From Pantoea nemavictus (GTDB taxonomy: Bacteria > Pseudomonadota > Gammaproteobacteria > Enterobacterales > Enterobacteriaceae), in contig NZ_JBBGZW010000001.1 of the NCBI RefSeq assembly GCF_037479095.1, positions 3,472,001 through 3,536,000 on the forward strand: a DNA stretch of 64,000 nucleotides. The letters are read 5' to 3'. Position 1 is the first letter of the stretch. Every line of letters starts with the position of its first letter. Both the position numbers and the translations under genes were made by a program. The notes under the pieces were generated by a model that was not told the DNA's origin, searched no databases, and saw nothing but the letters and a program-made list of their open reading frames with translations. This document shows positions 1 to 8,723 of this stretch, piece after piece.

Positions 1-141
1 GAGATCGGTAACTGGCTGCAGCCGGTATTCAGCAAGCTGGATGAGAAAACCCTGCAACAGCTGAACGCGCAGATTGCGGTCGATGGTCAAGATGCCAGTC
101 AGGTCGCGAAACAGTGGTTACAGCAGAATAAGTTGCTGTAA
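1..141 (+). CDS. osmF: Osmoprotectant ABC transporter substrate-binding protein, C-terminal end only
   Basis: The window opens inside this gene; only the last 46 codons and the TAA stop are present. The fragment ends in a charged helix (KQWLQQNKLL), as expected at the C-terminus of a betaine/choline-type periplasmic binding protein. The identification rests mainly on the next three genes, which are the YehY, YehX and YehW components in the order osmF-yehY-yehX-yehW known from E. coli. The product would be the periplasmic receptor that delivers compatible solutes to YehY/YehW. Promoter and signal peptide lie outside the window. Confidence 0.75.
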   Translation, partial: EIGNWLQPVFSKLDEKTLQQLNAQIAVDGQDASQVAKQWLQQNKLL

Positions 142-144
142 ACA

Positions 145-1311
145 GTGTCGTCGTTGTTATTCAGACCCCGCCAGCAGCCGGTGCTGCTGGTGCTAACCAC
201 GCTTATCTCGCTGGCGCTGTTTGCCTTGCCGCTACTGAGCTTCGCCGCTAATCGTCTGGTTTCCGGGCAGCCGCTGTTGTTTTGGCAGGTAGCGAATAGC
301 GGGTTGCTGCTGATACCGCTGCTGTGGCTGTGGCAAGGATTATGGTGGCCTGCGCGGCGTATCAGCGCGGTCAGCTTGCTGCTGGCGGCCGACGTCATGC
401 TGGCGTTGCTTATCTGGCTCGCCGGGCAACAGGCGACGGCGTTGGCGAACAGCGGTAGTCCGCTGGCGCGCACCGCGTTTGGCAGCGGCTTATGGTGCGC
501 TGCGGCGCTGTCGCTGCTGCTAGCGGCCGAAGCGGTACGGCAAATTACGGCCAGCACGCCGTGGCGCATTGTGCTCAACCTGCAAATCTGGCTGTTGCCG
601 CTGCTGCTGCTACTCAGCGGTCACCTCGATCGTCTCTCGTTATTGAAAGAGTATGCCAACCGCACGGCAGTGTTCGACGCGGCCTTCAGCCAACATCTGT
701 GGCTGCTCGGCGGTACGCTGTTGCCGACGCTGCTTCTCGGCTTGCCGCTCGGCCTGGCGATTGCGCGTCGTCAACGCTGGCAGAACGCCGCGTTTAGCGT
801 GCTGAACCTGATTCAAACCGTGCCGTCGGTGGCGCTGTTTGGCTTACTGATTGCGCCGCTGGCCGGTTTGGTCGCGCATTTCCCGGTGCTGGCGCGCTGG
901 GGCATTAGCGGCATCGGCATTGCACCCGCGCTGATTGCCCTGGTGCTCTATGCGCTGCTGCCGCTGGTGCGCAGCGTGGTGGCCGGTTTGCAGCAGGTGC
1001 CGCAGGAGGTACGCGAAACCGCGCGCGGCATGGGCATGAGCGCATGGCAGCAGTTCTGGCTGGCCGAGCTGCCGCTGGCGCTGCCGGTGTGGCTTTCTGG
1101 CTTGCGCGTGGTGGTGGTGCAAACCGTTGGTCTGGCGGTGGTCGCCGCGTTGATTGGCGCGGGTGGATTTGGTGCCATTGTTTTTCAGGGATTGCTGAGC
1201 AGCGCGCTCGATCTGGTGCTGCTGGGCGTGATTCCGGTGGTGGCGCTGGCGGTGATTTTTGATGCACTGCTGCGTTTACTGTCGGCACTGCTGGAGAGAC
1301 GTCATGATTGA
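145..1311 (+). CDS. yehY: Osmoprotectant ABC transporter inner-membrane permease YehY
   Basis: 388 residues against about 385 in E. coli YehY. The N-terminal half is a string of leucine-rich membrane segments. The binding-protein-dependent permease domain starts near residue 185, and an EAA-type ATPase contact loop (RETARGMGMSAWQQFW) lies near residues 289-305. The start is GTG, three bases after the osmF stop, so the genes are almost certainly co-transcribed and translationally coupled. With YehW it should form the membrane channel of the OsmF system, a low-affinity betaine-type importer induced under stress in relatives. Internal antisense and shifted open frames are shadows. Confidence 0.9.
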   Translation: MSSLLFRPRQQPVLLVLTTLISLALFALPLLSFAANRLVSGQPLLFWQVANSGLLLIPLLWLWQGLWWPARRISAVSLLLAADVMLALLIWLAGQQATALANSGSPLARTAFGSGLWCAAALSLLLAAEAVRQITASTPWRIVLNLQIWLLPLLLLLSGHLDRLSLLKEYANRTAVFDAAFSQHLWLLGGTLLPTLLLGLPLGLAIARRQRWQNAAFSVLNLIQTVPSVALFGLLIAPLAGLVAHFPVLARWGISGIGIAPALIALVLYALLPLVRSVVAGLQQVPQEVRETARGMGMSAWQQFWLAELPLALPVWLSGLRVVVVQTVGLAVVAALIGAGGFGAIVFQGLLSSALDLVLLGVIPVVALAVIFDALLRLLSALLERRHD

Positions 1312-2239
1312 ATTTCATCAGGTGAGCAAAGTGTTTGCCGGGAAAGAGGCGATACGCAACCTGTCGCTAAAGATTGAGAAGGGCAGTTTTACCGTGCTGA
1401 TTGGTACCTCGGGTTCCGGCAAATCCACCACGCTGAAGATGATCAACCGGCTGGTCGAGCACGACAGCGGTGAAATTCGTTTTGCCGGTGAACCGATTGA
1501 GCGCATGGATGCCCGCGCGCTGCGCCGCCGCATCGGTTACGCCATTCAGTCGATTGGCCTGTTCCCGCACTGGAACGTGGCAAAGAACATCGGCACCGTG
1601 CCGTCGCTGCTGGGCTGGCCGCAGGCGAGGATCAATCAGCGCGTCGACGAGCTGCTGGCGCTGCTTAATCTTGATAGCCACCTGGCATCGCGCATGCCGC
1701 ATCAGCTTTCGGGCGGACAGCAACAGCGTGTCGGCGTGGCGCGCGCGCTGGCGGCCGATCCGGAACTGCTGCTGATGGATGAACCGTTTGGCGCGCTCGA
1801 TCCGGTCAATCGCCTGGCGCTGCAGCACGAGATGCTGCGCATCCAGAAAATGACCGGGCGCACCGTGGTGCTGGTCACGCATGACATCGACGAAGCGCTC
1901 ACGCTGGCCGATCAATTGGTGCTGATGGATGGAGGTGAAATTGTGCAGCAGGGCAGGCCGATTGATTTGCTTACGCAGCCGGTGAATGACTTTGCGCGCG
2001 AATTCTTTGGTCGCAGCGAGCTTGGCGTGCGTTTGCTGGCACTGGGTCGCGCCGGCAGTGCGGCACGGCGCGGCGAATGGCTCGATGCGGAACCGATCGC
2101 CGAATCACTCACGCTGCGTGAAGCGCTGTCGCAGTTTATTGCGCGTCGTACCGATAAACTCCCGGTGGTTGATCAGCAGCAACAGCCGCTGGGCGTGCTG
2201 CACTTTAGCGATCTGCTGCGCCAGCAGGAGGCGAGCTGA
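1304..2239 (+). CDS. yehX: Osmoprotectant ABC transporter ATPase YehX
   Basis: 311 residues from the ATG at 1304, which overlaps the end of yehY by 8 bases; an upstream in-frame start would extend further into yehY and is less likely. Walker A is GTSGSGKST, the signature is [10 protein letters not shown] and Walker B is [13 protein letters not shown] followed by a THD switch. The C-terminal part (after about residue 235) carries a single CBS-like segment ([20 protein letters not shown]), typical of the glycine-betaine ATPases, where CBS domains sense ionic strength. It powers YehY/YehW. Confidence 0.92.
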   Translation: MIEFHQVSKVFAGKEAIRNLSLKIEKGSFTVLIGTSGSGKSTTLKMINRLVEHDSGEIRFAGEPIERMDARALRRRIGYAIQSIGLFPHWNVAKNIGTVPSLLGWPQARINQRVDELLALLNLDSHLASRMPHQLSGGQQQRVGVARALAADPELLLMDEPFGALDPVNRLALQHEMLRIQKMTGRTVVLVTHDIDEALTLADQLVLMDGGEIVQQGRPIDLLTQPVNDFAREFFGRSELGVRLLALGRAGSAARRGEWLDAEPIAESLTLREALSQFIARRTDKLPVVDQQQQPLGVLHFSDLLRQQEAS

Positions 2240-2970
2240 TGCGGCTGTTACGCGATCCGCTCTACTGGCTGCTGGCGGCCTTTTTGCTGCTGCTGTGGGG
2301 ATTGCCGCACAGCGGCCCGCTGTTTGCGCACTGGTTTCCGCAGCTCGAGCGGCCGCTCTATCAGCAGGAGAGTTTCTGGCGCCTGGCGCTGGCGCATCTG
2401 GCGCTGGTGGTAAGCGGTAGCCTGCTGGCAGTGGTGGTCGGCGTGGGCTGTGCGGTGTTTGCCACGCGGCAGGCCGGGCGCGCGTTTCGTCCATTACTGG
2501 AAACGGTAGCTGCGGCAGGGCAGACGTTCCCGCCGGTGGCGGTGCTGGCGATAGCGGTGCCGGTAATGGGATTTGGCGCGACGCCCGCCATCATAGCGCT
2601 GTTTCTCTACGCGCTGCTGCCGATTCTGCAGGGTACGCTGGCGGGTTTAGATAGCGTGCCGGCCAGCAATCGTGAAATAGCCGTTGGCCTCGGCATGGGG
2701 CCGTGGCGGCGTTTATGGCAGATTGAGCTGGCGCTGGCCGCGCCGGTGATCATGGCCGGGGTACGAACATCGGTGATGATCAGTATTGGTACCGCCACCA
2801 TTGCGTCTACCGTGGGCGCAGAAAGCCTCGGATCGCCGGTGATCATCGGATTGAGCGGTTTTAACACCGCTTATGTCATTCAGGGGGCACTGCTAGTGGC
2901 GCTGCTGGCGTTGATTTGCGATCGTCTGTTAGAGCGGGTGCAACGCAAACTTAGTTGGTATGCACAATAA
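2239..2970 (+). CDS. yehW: Osmoprotectant ABC transporter inner-membrane permease YehW
   Basis: 243 residues, the same length as E. coli YehW. The start ATG overlaps the yehX stop by one base (TGATG), so it ends a translationally coupled four-gene operon. It has about six membrane segments and an EAA-type loop ([16 protein letters not shown]). It is shorter than YehY because it lacks the extra N-terminal membrane block; the two probably form a heterodimeric channel. Its last 20 bases overlap the convergent small gene yohO on the other strand. Confidence 0.92.
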   Translation: MRLLRDPLYWLLAAFLLLLWGLPHSGPLFAHWFPQLERPLYQQESFWRLALAHLALVVSGSLLAVVVGVGCAVFATRQAGRAFRPLLETVAAAGQTFPPVAVLAIAVPVMGFGATPAIIALFLYALLPILQGTLAGLDSVPASNREIAVGLGMGPWRRLWQIELALAAPVIMAGVRTSVMISIGTATIASTVGAESLGSPVIIGLSGFNTAYVIQGALLVALLALICDRLLERVQRKLSWYAQ

Positions 2971-3058
2971 GGCTGTAGCCGACCAGCATCATGCCGCCCA
3001 TGCCGCCAAGCGCCATGATGGCGAACAGGGAACCGATAAGGAGTTTATTCCAGTTCAT
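2951..3058 (-). CDS. yohO: Small membrane protein YohO
   Basis: 35 codons plus stop. The protein is a single hydrophobic helix with the glycine/methionine core [17 protein letters not shown]. This closely resembles the 35-residue E. coli YohO as I remember it, and it sits in the same place, between mlrA and yehW. It overlaps the 3' end of yehW by 20 bases in antisense. Function is unknown in the family; the shape suggests an inner-membrane single-span protein. It is too short for ordinary gene callers and easily missed. Confidence 0.75.
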   Translation of the reverse strand: MNWNKLLIGSLFAIMALGGMGGMMLVGYSLIVHTN

Positions 3059-3099
3059 AAGGAGACCTGAGAAAAGAAATTTAGGGCGGCATCATAACG

Positions 3100-3138
3100 C
3101 GCACACTCCGCCAGGCAAAGGCCGTGTGTGCGATTTTT
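3100..3138 (+). terminator. Possible terminator of the osmF-yehYXW operon
   Basis: CGCACAC (3100-3106) pairs with GTGTGCG (3126-3132) and is followed by ATTTTT on the plus strand. The loop is long and the stem interrupted, so the hairpin is modest. If real it would end transcription from yehW past the antisense yohO gene. Confidence 0.4.
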
Positions 3139-3140
3139 GC

Positions 3141-3875
3141 TTATGCAGGATCGTGCAGATGAATCGCAAAACCTTGGGCCTGCCAGTGTTCAAACTGCTC
3201 TTGCTGACGGCGCGTCGGTTTTTTACCGGTCCAGATAAACAGGTTTTGCCCGGGGAACAGTTCAGGACGCGGCATGTCCAGCGGCTCCGCCAGCACATCC
3301 ATGCGCCAGCCCTGCTGCGCTAAGCGCCAGGCTTCCAGCCAGATGCGGGTGCGATCTTCCACCGCCCAACCAATCATCAGCGCATCTTTACCGGCTTTCT
3401 TACGCGCGCCTGCCAGGCAAAACGCCACATAATCAATCAATGCGCCATCCAGCAGACTGCACATGGTGCGGGCGGTGTTCTGATCTAAGCCCAGACGCTG
3501 GCGAACCGGCACAAACACATGATCGATTAGCGCATCCACCGGATGTTCCCGGCCAATAGTGGCAATTTTGGTGCGTAATTTAGCCGGGCGCACGTGGCGC
3601 AGCACGCTCATCAACTCTTCCTGCAGTGCCGACCAGCCGTCGTGCACATTGACGGTGGCGCCTTCCAGCAACGCTTTCACTTTGCCAACGGGCACGCCGC
3701 TCTCTATCCAGCGTTTTATCTCTTCGATACGCTGAACATCTTCATCATCAAATTGCCGATGACCACCTTCGGTGCGCTGCGGCTTTAACAGACCGTAACG
3801 TCGCTGCCATGCGCGAAGCGTTACTGGGTTGATTCCACAGCGTTCGGCTACGTCCCCGATACTGTATAAGGCCAT
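3141..3875 (-). CDS. mlrA: MerR-family transcriptional regulator MlrA
   Basis: 244 residues from the ATG at 3875, preceded by GAGGA; E. coli MlrA is 243 and starts with the same MALY-G-VA pattern, so an ATG nine codons upstream was not used. Residues 1-70 are a MerR-type winged helix with the strongly conserved block [20 protein letters not shown]. The rest is the cobalamin-binding-like C-terminal domain of the family. In E. coli MlrA activates csgD and so curli and biofilm formation. The upstream region carries two TTGTACAA palindromes that fit the family's operator, suggesting autoregulation. It is adjacent to yohO-yehW as in E. coli. Confidence 0.92.
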   Translation of the reverse strand: MALYSIGDVAERCGINPVTLRAWQRRYGLLKPQRTEGGHRQFDDEDVQRIEEIKRWIESGVPVGKVKALLEGATVNVHDGWSALQEELMSVLRHVRPAKLRTKIATIGREHPVDALIDHVFVPVRQRLGLDQNTARTMCSLLDGALIDYVAFCLAGARKKAGKDALMIGWAVEDRTRIWLEAWRLAQQGWRMDVLAEPLDMPRPELFPGQNLFIWTGKKPTRRQQEQFEHWQAQGFAIHLHDPA

Positions 3876-3928
3876 AAAGTCCTCAAAAATTCTGACCTGC
3901 ATAACAACACCTTAACCCCCACGACTGG

Positions 3929-3957
3929 GTTGTACAACGATTTTTTAGTTGTACAAC
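3929..3957. promoter_or_regulatory. Predicted MlrA-type operator pair
   Basis: Two identical 10-bp palindromes GTTGTACAAC lie at 3929-3938 and 3948-3957, 19 bp centre to centre. MlrA of E. coli is known to bind two TTGTACA half-elements separated by about 12 bases; here the two TGTACA cores are 13 bases apart. The pair lies 54 bp upstream of mlrA and between mlrA and the divergent XRE-cupin gene. Confidence 0.55.
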
Positions 3958-3984
3958 TTGACCTTGTTGAGGATTCGTAGTGTT

Positions 3985-4000
3985 ATCTCATATATGAGAT
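3985..4000. promoter_or_regulatory. Perfect 16-bp palindrome, candidate operator of the XRE-cupin regulator
   Basis: ATCTCATATATGAGAT is a perfect inverted repeat centred about 34 bp upstream of the ATG at 4027. Autoregulatory XRE proteins commonly bind such palindromes at their own promoter. A further TTGAGAG half-site follows at about 4013. Confidence 0.45.
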
Positions 4001-4026
4001 TTAATTCCCATAATTGAGAGGTGAAG

Positions 4027-4590
4027 ATGTCTGCTTCGGAAACTGACGATCGCTTAGCGTCAAGACTGGCCGAACTGCGCGTGCAGCGCGGTTGGTCATT
4101 AGATGAATTGGCGATGGCGACCGGCATCAGTCGGGCTTCATTGTCGCGAATTGAGCGCGCTGAAACCAGCCCGACAGCCGCTTTGCTTAATCGGCTGTGT
4201 GTCGCTTACGGTTTGACCATGTCACGCCTGCTCAGCGAGGTGGAAGAGGAGGCGGCGCTGTTGCTGAAAGCGGAGCAGCAGCCGGTGTGGCATGATGCCG
4301 CCAGCGGTTTTCAGCGCCGCAACGTGTCGCCGCCCGCCAGCCATTTTAAAGCGGAGCTGGTGGAGGGCGTGCTGCGTCCTGGCGCGCGCATCGATTACGA
4401 TGCACCGCCGGTGCAGGGGCTGGAGCAGCATATCTGGCTGCAATCGGGCGAGCTGACAATCTTGATGGATGACCAGCGCTGGACGCTGCAGGCGGGCGAT
4501 TGCTTGCGCTTCCATCTCACCGGCAAATCCGCCTTCGAGGCTCACGCCGAAGGCGGCGCGCGCTACATTTTGGTGGTATGCAAACCATGA
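4027..4590 (+). CDS. XRE-family transcriptional regulator with C-terminal cupin domain
   Basis: 187 residues from the ATG at 4027, which has GAGAGG at a suitable distance; a GTG two codons earlier is possible. An HTH_3 domain occupies about residues 10-65 (motif LATG-SRASLSRIER variant). A cupin barrel occupies about residues 105-185 (EQHIWLQSGELTILMDDQRW, then AGDCLRFHLTGKSAFEAH). Such proteins sense small ligands through the cupin and usually control amino-acid or polyamine genes, including a neighbouring acetyltransferase. The following GNAT gene overlaps it by four bases, so the pair is an operon. The target genes are not known. Confidence 0.8.
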   Translation: MSASETDDRLASRLAELRVQRGWSLDELAMATGISRASLSRIERAETSPTAALLNRLCVAYGLTMSRLLSEVEEEAALLLKAEQQPVWHDAASGFQRRNVSPPASHFKAELVEGVLRPGARIDYDAPPVQGLEQHIWLQSGELTILMDDQRWTLQAGDCLRFHLTGKSAFEAHAEGGARYILVVCKP

Positions 4591-5105
4591 TTGAGATCGA
4601 ACCTCTCAGCGCCACCCAGGCGCAGCCGCTGCTGGCAGAGTTAAGTGATGTGCTGCAGGGCTGCGTGGCCGACGGTGCCAGCGTGGGCTTTATTGATGCG
4701 AGAGATCGCGCGGCGATTGAGCATTTCTGGCAGGACAAAATTTACAGCCTGGCGAGCGGCGACAACCAACTGCTGGTGGCGTATCAGCAGGGCGTGATTG
4801 TGGCGACGGTGATGGTGGGGTTCAGCGCGATGCCGAATGGTCGCCACCGTGCTGAGATCAGCAAGCTGCTGGTGCATCCGCGCGCGCGACGTCAGGGCAT
4901 TGCCCGCCGCCTAATGCAACAAGCCGAACAGCTGGCGCAGCAGCAGGGCAAAAGTTTGCTGGTGCTGGACACACGCAGCGGTGACGTGGCGACGGCGTTG
5001 TATTTGTCGATGGATTGGCAGATTGCCGGGGCGATTCCGCAGTATGCGGAGTCGACTGAAGGTGTGCTGGATGCGACTACGGTGATGTATAAGGTGTTGC
5101 GCTGA
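4587..5105 (+). CDS. GNAT-family N-acetyltransferase
   Basis: 172 residues from the ATG at 4587, which forms an ATGA overlap with the stop of the XRE-cupin gene; an alternative ATG is three codons upstream. The acetyl-CoA binding motif A is clear near residues 88-108 (EISKLLVHPRARRQGIARRL), followed by LLVLDTRSGDVATALYLSMD. The substrate cannot be read from the sequence; coupling to a cupin regulator suggests a small amine or antibiotic-like ligand that the regulator also senses. Confidence 0.82.
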   Translation: MIEIEPLSATQAQPLLAELSDVLQGCVADGASVGFIDARDRAAIEHFWQDKIYSLASGDNQLLVAYQQGVIVATVMVGFSAMPNGRHRAEISKLLVHPRARRQGIARRLMQQAEQLAQQQGKSLLVLDTRSGDVATALYLSMDWQIAGAIPQYAESTEGVLDATTVMYKVLR

Positions 5106-5109
5106 GATC

Positions 5110-5248
5110 GTGCTCGCTGTCCCCCTCCTCGGTCCTCCCCCACGAGTGGGGGAGGAAGATGCTGCTATATGTTAGTTCTGAAGTTGCATGTGGCAGCGTC
5201 TCCTTCCCCCACTCGTGGGGGAAGGCCGGGATGGGGGACAGCGAGCAC
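5110..5248. repeat. 139-bp paired-hairpin repeat, family A copy 1
   Basis: Bounded by GTGCTCGCTGTCCCCC and its complement GGGGACAGCGAGCAC. Each arm holds its own G/C hairpin: CCCCC-ACGAGT-GGGGG (core 5142-5147) and CCCCC-ACTCGT-GGGGG (core 5211-5216). The arms are complementary to each other as well as internally. Its reverse complement matches the copy at 13417-13555, also exactly 139 bp. It fills the gap between the GNAT gene and the convergent LysR gene and may serve as a bidirectional terminator. Confidence 0.9.
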
Positions 5249-5267
5249 CAACCCAAAATGCACCAAC

Positions 5268-6239
5268 TCAGTGCGCCGCTTCCGCCTCGGCTATCCCCAG
5301 CGTCTGCATAAACAGCTTAATAATCGGATTTATTTTGCGCCCCTTTTTCATCAGCAGACAAAACGGGTTCTCGCGACGAATTGAATCATCACCCAATTCG
5401 CATAGCTGACCGCGCGCAATAAACGCGGCGGCATAATGCTCTGGTAAATAACCAATAAAATGGCCGGTTAAAATCAACATAGCCACCGATTCCACTTGTA
5501 CCGCTTGTACACCACTCTCCTGCAAGGGGATGATGCGACGATCGTCGCGTGGCGTTACATATAAATGATTAATGATTTTCTGCTCACGTAATGTTTCCAG
5601 CGATATACTCTTATCGCGCGAGCCTGAATATAAAGGGTGTGACATAGAACAATATAATTTTGAATATTCCTTATAAAGCGGAAAGTAATCAAAATCACTT
5701 TTCATTTCATAAACCGGTGCCACCCCACAATGAAAACGGCCTTCGCTAATGCCGCGCTCAATATCGTCTAATTGGGCGGTTTGTAATCGAATTTGCACTT
5801 TTGGCGCTTTCTGGTGCAGCTGTTGCACCGCGGCGGTGACCGGCGATTGCGGGTCAGAAATGGTGTTGTCTACCACGCAAATGGCAATATCACCCAGCAG
5901 TTCGTTGCGGCTGTTGTGCAGCCGCTCACGAAACAGATTCAGCGACACAAACAGCTCCAGCGTGGCCTGATAAACGTTAATGCCATATTGCGTCAGCTCA
6001 AAACCTTCACGCCCGCGGCTGCATAACGTCATGCCGAGACGAATTTCCAGATCGGAAACCTGTTTACTGATTGCTGCCAGACCAATATTCAATTCGTGAC
6101 TGGCGGCGGTTAATCCGCCAGCTTCTACCACGCATTTAAATACCCGCAGTAATTTTAAATCGATATTACTCAGTGCCAGAACCGCATTATCGCTGCGATT
6201 ATTTGCATTGTTTCCGGACTGGGAAACTTTACTTTCCAT
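5268..6239 (-). CDS. LysR-family transcriptional regulator, first of two paralogues flanking the lyase island
   Basis: 323 residues. The N-terminal winged helix (residues 28-85: LKLLRVFKCVVEAGGLTAAS) is followed by a LysR substrate domain. It has an extra polar N-terminal tail of about 25 residues. The C-terminal segment HFIGYLPEHYA is nearly shared with the LysR at 15756-16652 (RFIGYLPEHYA), suggesting related effectors. It is transcribed divergently from the argininosuccinate-lyase paralogue across a 157-bp gap, the usual arrangement for a LysR controlling the divergent operon. The gap is AT-rich. Confidence 0.88.
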   Translation of the reverse strand: MESKVSQSGNNANNRSDNAVLALSNIDLKLLRVFKCVVEAGGLTAASHELNIGLAAISKQVSDLEIRLGMTLCSRGREGFELTQYGINVYQATLELFVSLNLFRERLHNSRNELLGDIAICVVDNTISDPQSPVTAAVQQLHQKAPKVQIRLQTAQLDDIERGISEGRFHCGVAPVYEMKSDFDYFPLYKEYSKLYCSMSHPLYSGSRDKSISLETLREQKIINHLYVTPRDDRRIIPLQESGVQAVQVESVAMLILTGHFIGYLPEHYAAAFIARGQLCELGDDSIRRENPFCLLMKKGRKINPIIKLFMQTLGIAEAEAAH

Positions 6240-6396
6240 TTTTGCTATTCAACTCCGGAATAATTGCGGTGATTGTACAGTGAACCTGAAATGCGCAGTA
6301 TTTACTAGTTTGTTCATAAAATAAGTTTTTATTATCGCTAGTGGCGCATTCATCTCTTTTTCGTATCGCTGATGATTATCTGTAAGGGGAAATAGC

Positions 6397-7824
6397 ATGT
6401 CTGATAATGCCGAACTGTTATGGGGCGCGCGTTTTAAAGCGGCACCGGCGGCGAGTTTAACCGCGCTGTCTCGTAGCCCGGATTATTACTTTGCATTAGC
6501 ACCTTACGATCTGGCGGGCTGCCGGGCGCATGCCCGTGAACTGGCGCGCGGCGATCTGCTAAGCGCAGAAGAACTCAGCACCATGCTGGCGGCGATTGAT
6601 GCGCTGGACGCCGATTATCGTGCCGGTCAACTGCATCCCATTGCTGCCGATGAAGATGTGCACACCTTTATCGAGCGTGCGCTGACCGAACGTTTAGGCC
6701 CGCTGGGCGGCAAGCTGCGCGCTGGGCGTTCGCGTAACGATCAAACCGTTAACGACCTGCGTCTTTACCTACGTGACAACGGCCGCAAAGTCGCCCGCGC
6801 GCTGCTGGAATTACAGCAGGCGCTGGTGGAGCAGGCGGCGCAGCACACCGAAAGCGTCGCGCCCGGTTTCACCCATTTACAGCAGGCGCAGCCGATTGTG
6901 TTCGGGCATCAGCTGCTGGCACATGCGCAATCCTTCGCTCGCGATATTGAACGCATGCAGGATTGGGATCGCCGCAGCGCGCGCTGTCCGCTCGGTGCCG
7001 CCGCCATGGCCGGATCCGCGATTGCGCGCCAGCCGGAGCAAGCCGCTACCGATCTCGCTTATCTCGCGCCGTGCGAGAACTCCATCGACGCCGTTGCCAG
7101 CCGCGATTACGCCGCCGAATTCCTGTTTGTCACCAGCATGATTGGTATCAACCTGTCGCGTTTATGCGAAGAGGTGTGCATGTGGGCCTCGCGCCAGTTC
7201 CGCTGGGTGGAGCTGCACGACAGCTACGCCACCGGCAGCTCAATCATGCCGCAGAAGAAAAATCCGGATATCGCCGAGCTGACGCGCGGTCGCTCTGGCC
7301 GCCTGGTCGGCAACCTGATGGCGCTGCTCACCACCATGAAAGCAATGCCGCTCTCCTACAACCGCGATCTCAGCGACGACAAACGCAACGTGATTGATGC
7401 GGTCGATACGCTACTGCTGGTGCTGCCGGCAATGGCGGGGATGATGGCGACGCTGAAATTCAATACCGAGGTGATGCGCGAGCAGGCACCAGACGGTTTC
7501 ACGCTGGCCACCGAAGTGGCCGACTGGCTGGCGATGCGCGGCGTGCCGTTCCGTGAGGCGCATGAGATCACCGGCCAGCTGGTGCAATTGTGCGAGCGTG
7601 AAAACTGCGGCCTGTCAGATCTCAGTGATGCACAGCTGCAGGCGGTGGATGCGCGCTTAACGCCAGAAGTGCGCAGTGCCCTGACGCTGGAAGCCGCACT
7701 GGCGGCGCGCAGCGGTTACGGCGGCACCGCGCCGGCACGGGTGCGAGAGCAATTGGCGCGTCTGCAAACCCTGATGCAGGACCAGCAGCGCTGGACCGAA
7801 GATTACGCTGGCCCACGCGCCTGA
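6397..7824 (+). CDS. Argininosuccinate lyase family carbon-nitrogen lyase (paralogue)
   Basis: 475 residues, somewhat longer than biosynthetic ArgH (about 457). Family motifs are present: AGRSRNDQ near residue 110, the histidine region GFTHLQQAQP, and the mobile-loop signature GSSIMPQKKNPD at residues 280-291, whose second serine is the catalytic base. Members remove fumarate (or a similar enoic acid) from an N-substituted amino compound. It has a clear ribosome site (AAGGGG) and heads a run that includes an amino-acid ABC transporter, two NodB-fold hydrolases and an MmgE/PrpD protein. That context indicates catabolism, not arginine synthesis, so I do not call it argH. The true substrate is unknown; an argininosuccinate- or aminodicarboxylate-like compound is plausible. 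Confidence 0.85.
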   Translation: MSDNAELLWGARFKAAPAASLTALSRSPDYYFALAPYDLAGCRAHARELARGDLLSAEELSTMLAAIDALDADYRAGQLHPIAADEDVHTFIERALTERLGPLGGKLRAGRSRNDQTVNDLRLYLRDNGRKVARALLELQQALVEQAAQHTESVAPGFTHLQQAQPIVFGHQLLAHAQSFARDIERMQDWDRRSARCPLGAAAMAGSAIARQPEQAATDLAYLAPCENSIDAVASRDYAAEFLFVTSMIGINLSRLCEEVCMWASRQFRWVELHDSYATGSSIMPQKKNPDIAELTRGRSGRLVGNLMALLTTMKAMPLSYNRDLSDDKRNVIDAVDTLLLVLPAMAGMMATLKFNTEVMREQAPDGFTLATEVADWLAMRGVPFREAHEITGQLVQLCERENCGLSDLSDAQLQAVDARLTPEVRSALTLEAALAARSGYGGTAPARVREQLARLQTLMQDQQRWTEDYAGPRA

Positions 7825-7834
7825 GGAGGCTTTT

Positions 7835-8710
7835 ATGTCGTCAACGCCGATTGAGCCGAGTTTAAACAACAGCCGCGAGCAGACGCATTACGATCTCGAT
7901 CGTTATCAGGTGGTGCCGCGCCGCTATTACGGCCGCATTACCGCATCCGCAGTGATTCTTATCCTGCTGGCGCTGCTGGTGAATGCCTTTGCCCACGGCA
8001 ACATTGAGTGGTCCTTCGTTGGCCAGTTCTTCACCGCGCAGGCGATTCTTAACGGCGTGGTGAACACGCTAATCATGTCGGTGCTGGCGATGGGGCTTGG
8101 CATCCTGTTCGGCGTGATCACCGCCATCATGTACATGTCGCCAAACCCGGTGCTGCACTACATCGCCGTGGGTTACGCGTGGATCTTCCGCGGCACGCCG
8201 CTGATTTTGCAGCTGCTGCTGTGGTTTAACCTCGCGCTGGTGTTCCCGACCATCAGCATTCCCGGCCTGTTCAGCGTGCAAACCGTCAGCTTTATGACGC
8301 CGTTCCTTGCCGCGCTGCTCGGTTTGAGCATCAATCAGGGCGCCTATACCTCGGAAGTGGTGCGTGCAGGTTTGCTGTCGGTGGATACCGGACAGTACGA
8401 AGCAGCGAAAGCCATCGGCATGCCACGGCTGCAGGCGCTGCATCGCATCATTCTGCCGCAGGCGATGCGCGTGATTCTGCCGCCGGTCGGCAATGAGTTT
8501 ATCAGCATGATCAAAACCACCAGCCTCGCCAGCATGATTCAGTACTCCGAACTGCTCTACAACACGCAAACCATCTACTTCGCCAACGCGCGCGTGATGG
8601 AGCTGCTGTTCGTGGCGGGCATCTGGTACCTGATTGTGGTCACGCTGCTGTCCTTTGGGCAGAGCCGACTGGAACGTTACTTCTCACGCGGCCATCGTCA
8701 GCGTCAGTAA
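7835..8710 (+). CDS. Polar amino-acid ABC transporter permease
   Basis: 291 residues. A long cytoplasmic N-terminal tail (about 35 residues) precedes the membrane segments and a permease domain of the HisM/GlnP type. The EAA contact loop [20 protein letters not shown] lies near residues 189-208. It starts 10 bases after the lyase stop with AGGAGG, so it is co-transcribed. A single permease gene serves the system, implying a homodimer. Confidence 0.88.
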   Translation: MSSTPIEPSLNNSREQTHYDLDRYQVVPRRYYGRITASAVILILLALLVNAFAHGNIEWSFVGQFFTAQAILNGVVNTLIMSVLAMGLGILFGVITAIMYMSPNPVLHYIAVGYAWIFRGTPLILQLLLWFNLALVFPTISIPGLFSVQTVSFMTPFLAALLGLSINQGAYTSEVVRAGLLSVDTGQYEAAKAIGMPRLQALHRIILPQAMRVILPPVGNEFISMIKTTSLASMIQYSELLYNTQTIYFANARVMELLFVAGIWYLIVVTLLSFGQSRLERYFSRGHRQRQ

Positions 8711-8723
8711 GCAGGAGCCAAAC

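Noticed and set aside
905..1318. Long antisense open frames across yehY, the hut genes and others
   Set aside because: They follow the codon periodicity of the GC-rich genes on the other strand, lack ribosome sites and have low-complexity Arg/Ala/Pro-rich translations.
6397..7824. Calling this gene argH
   Set aside because: It clusters with transport and catabolic genes, is longer than ArgH and has no argB/argC/argG neighbours; a paralogue with another substrate is more likely.
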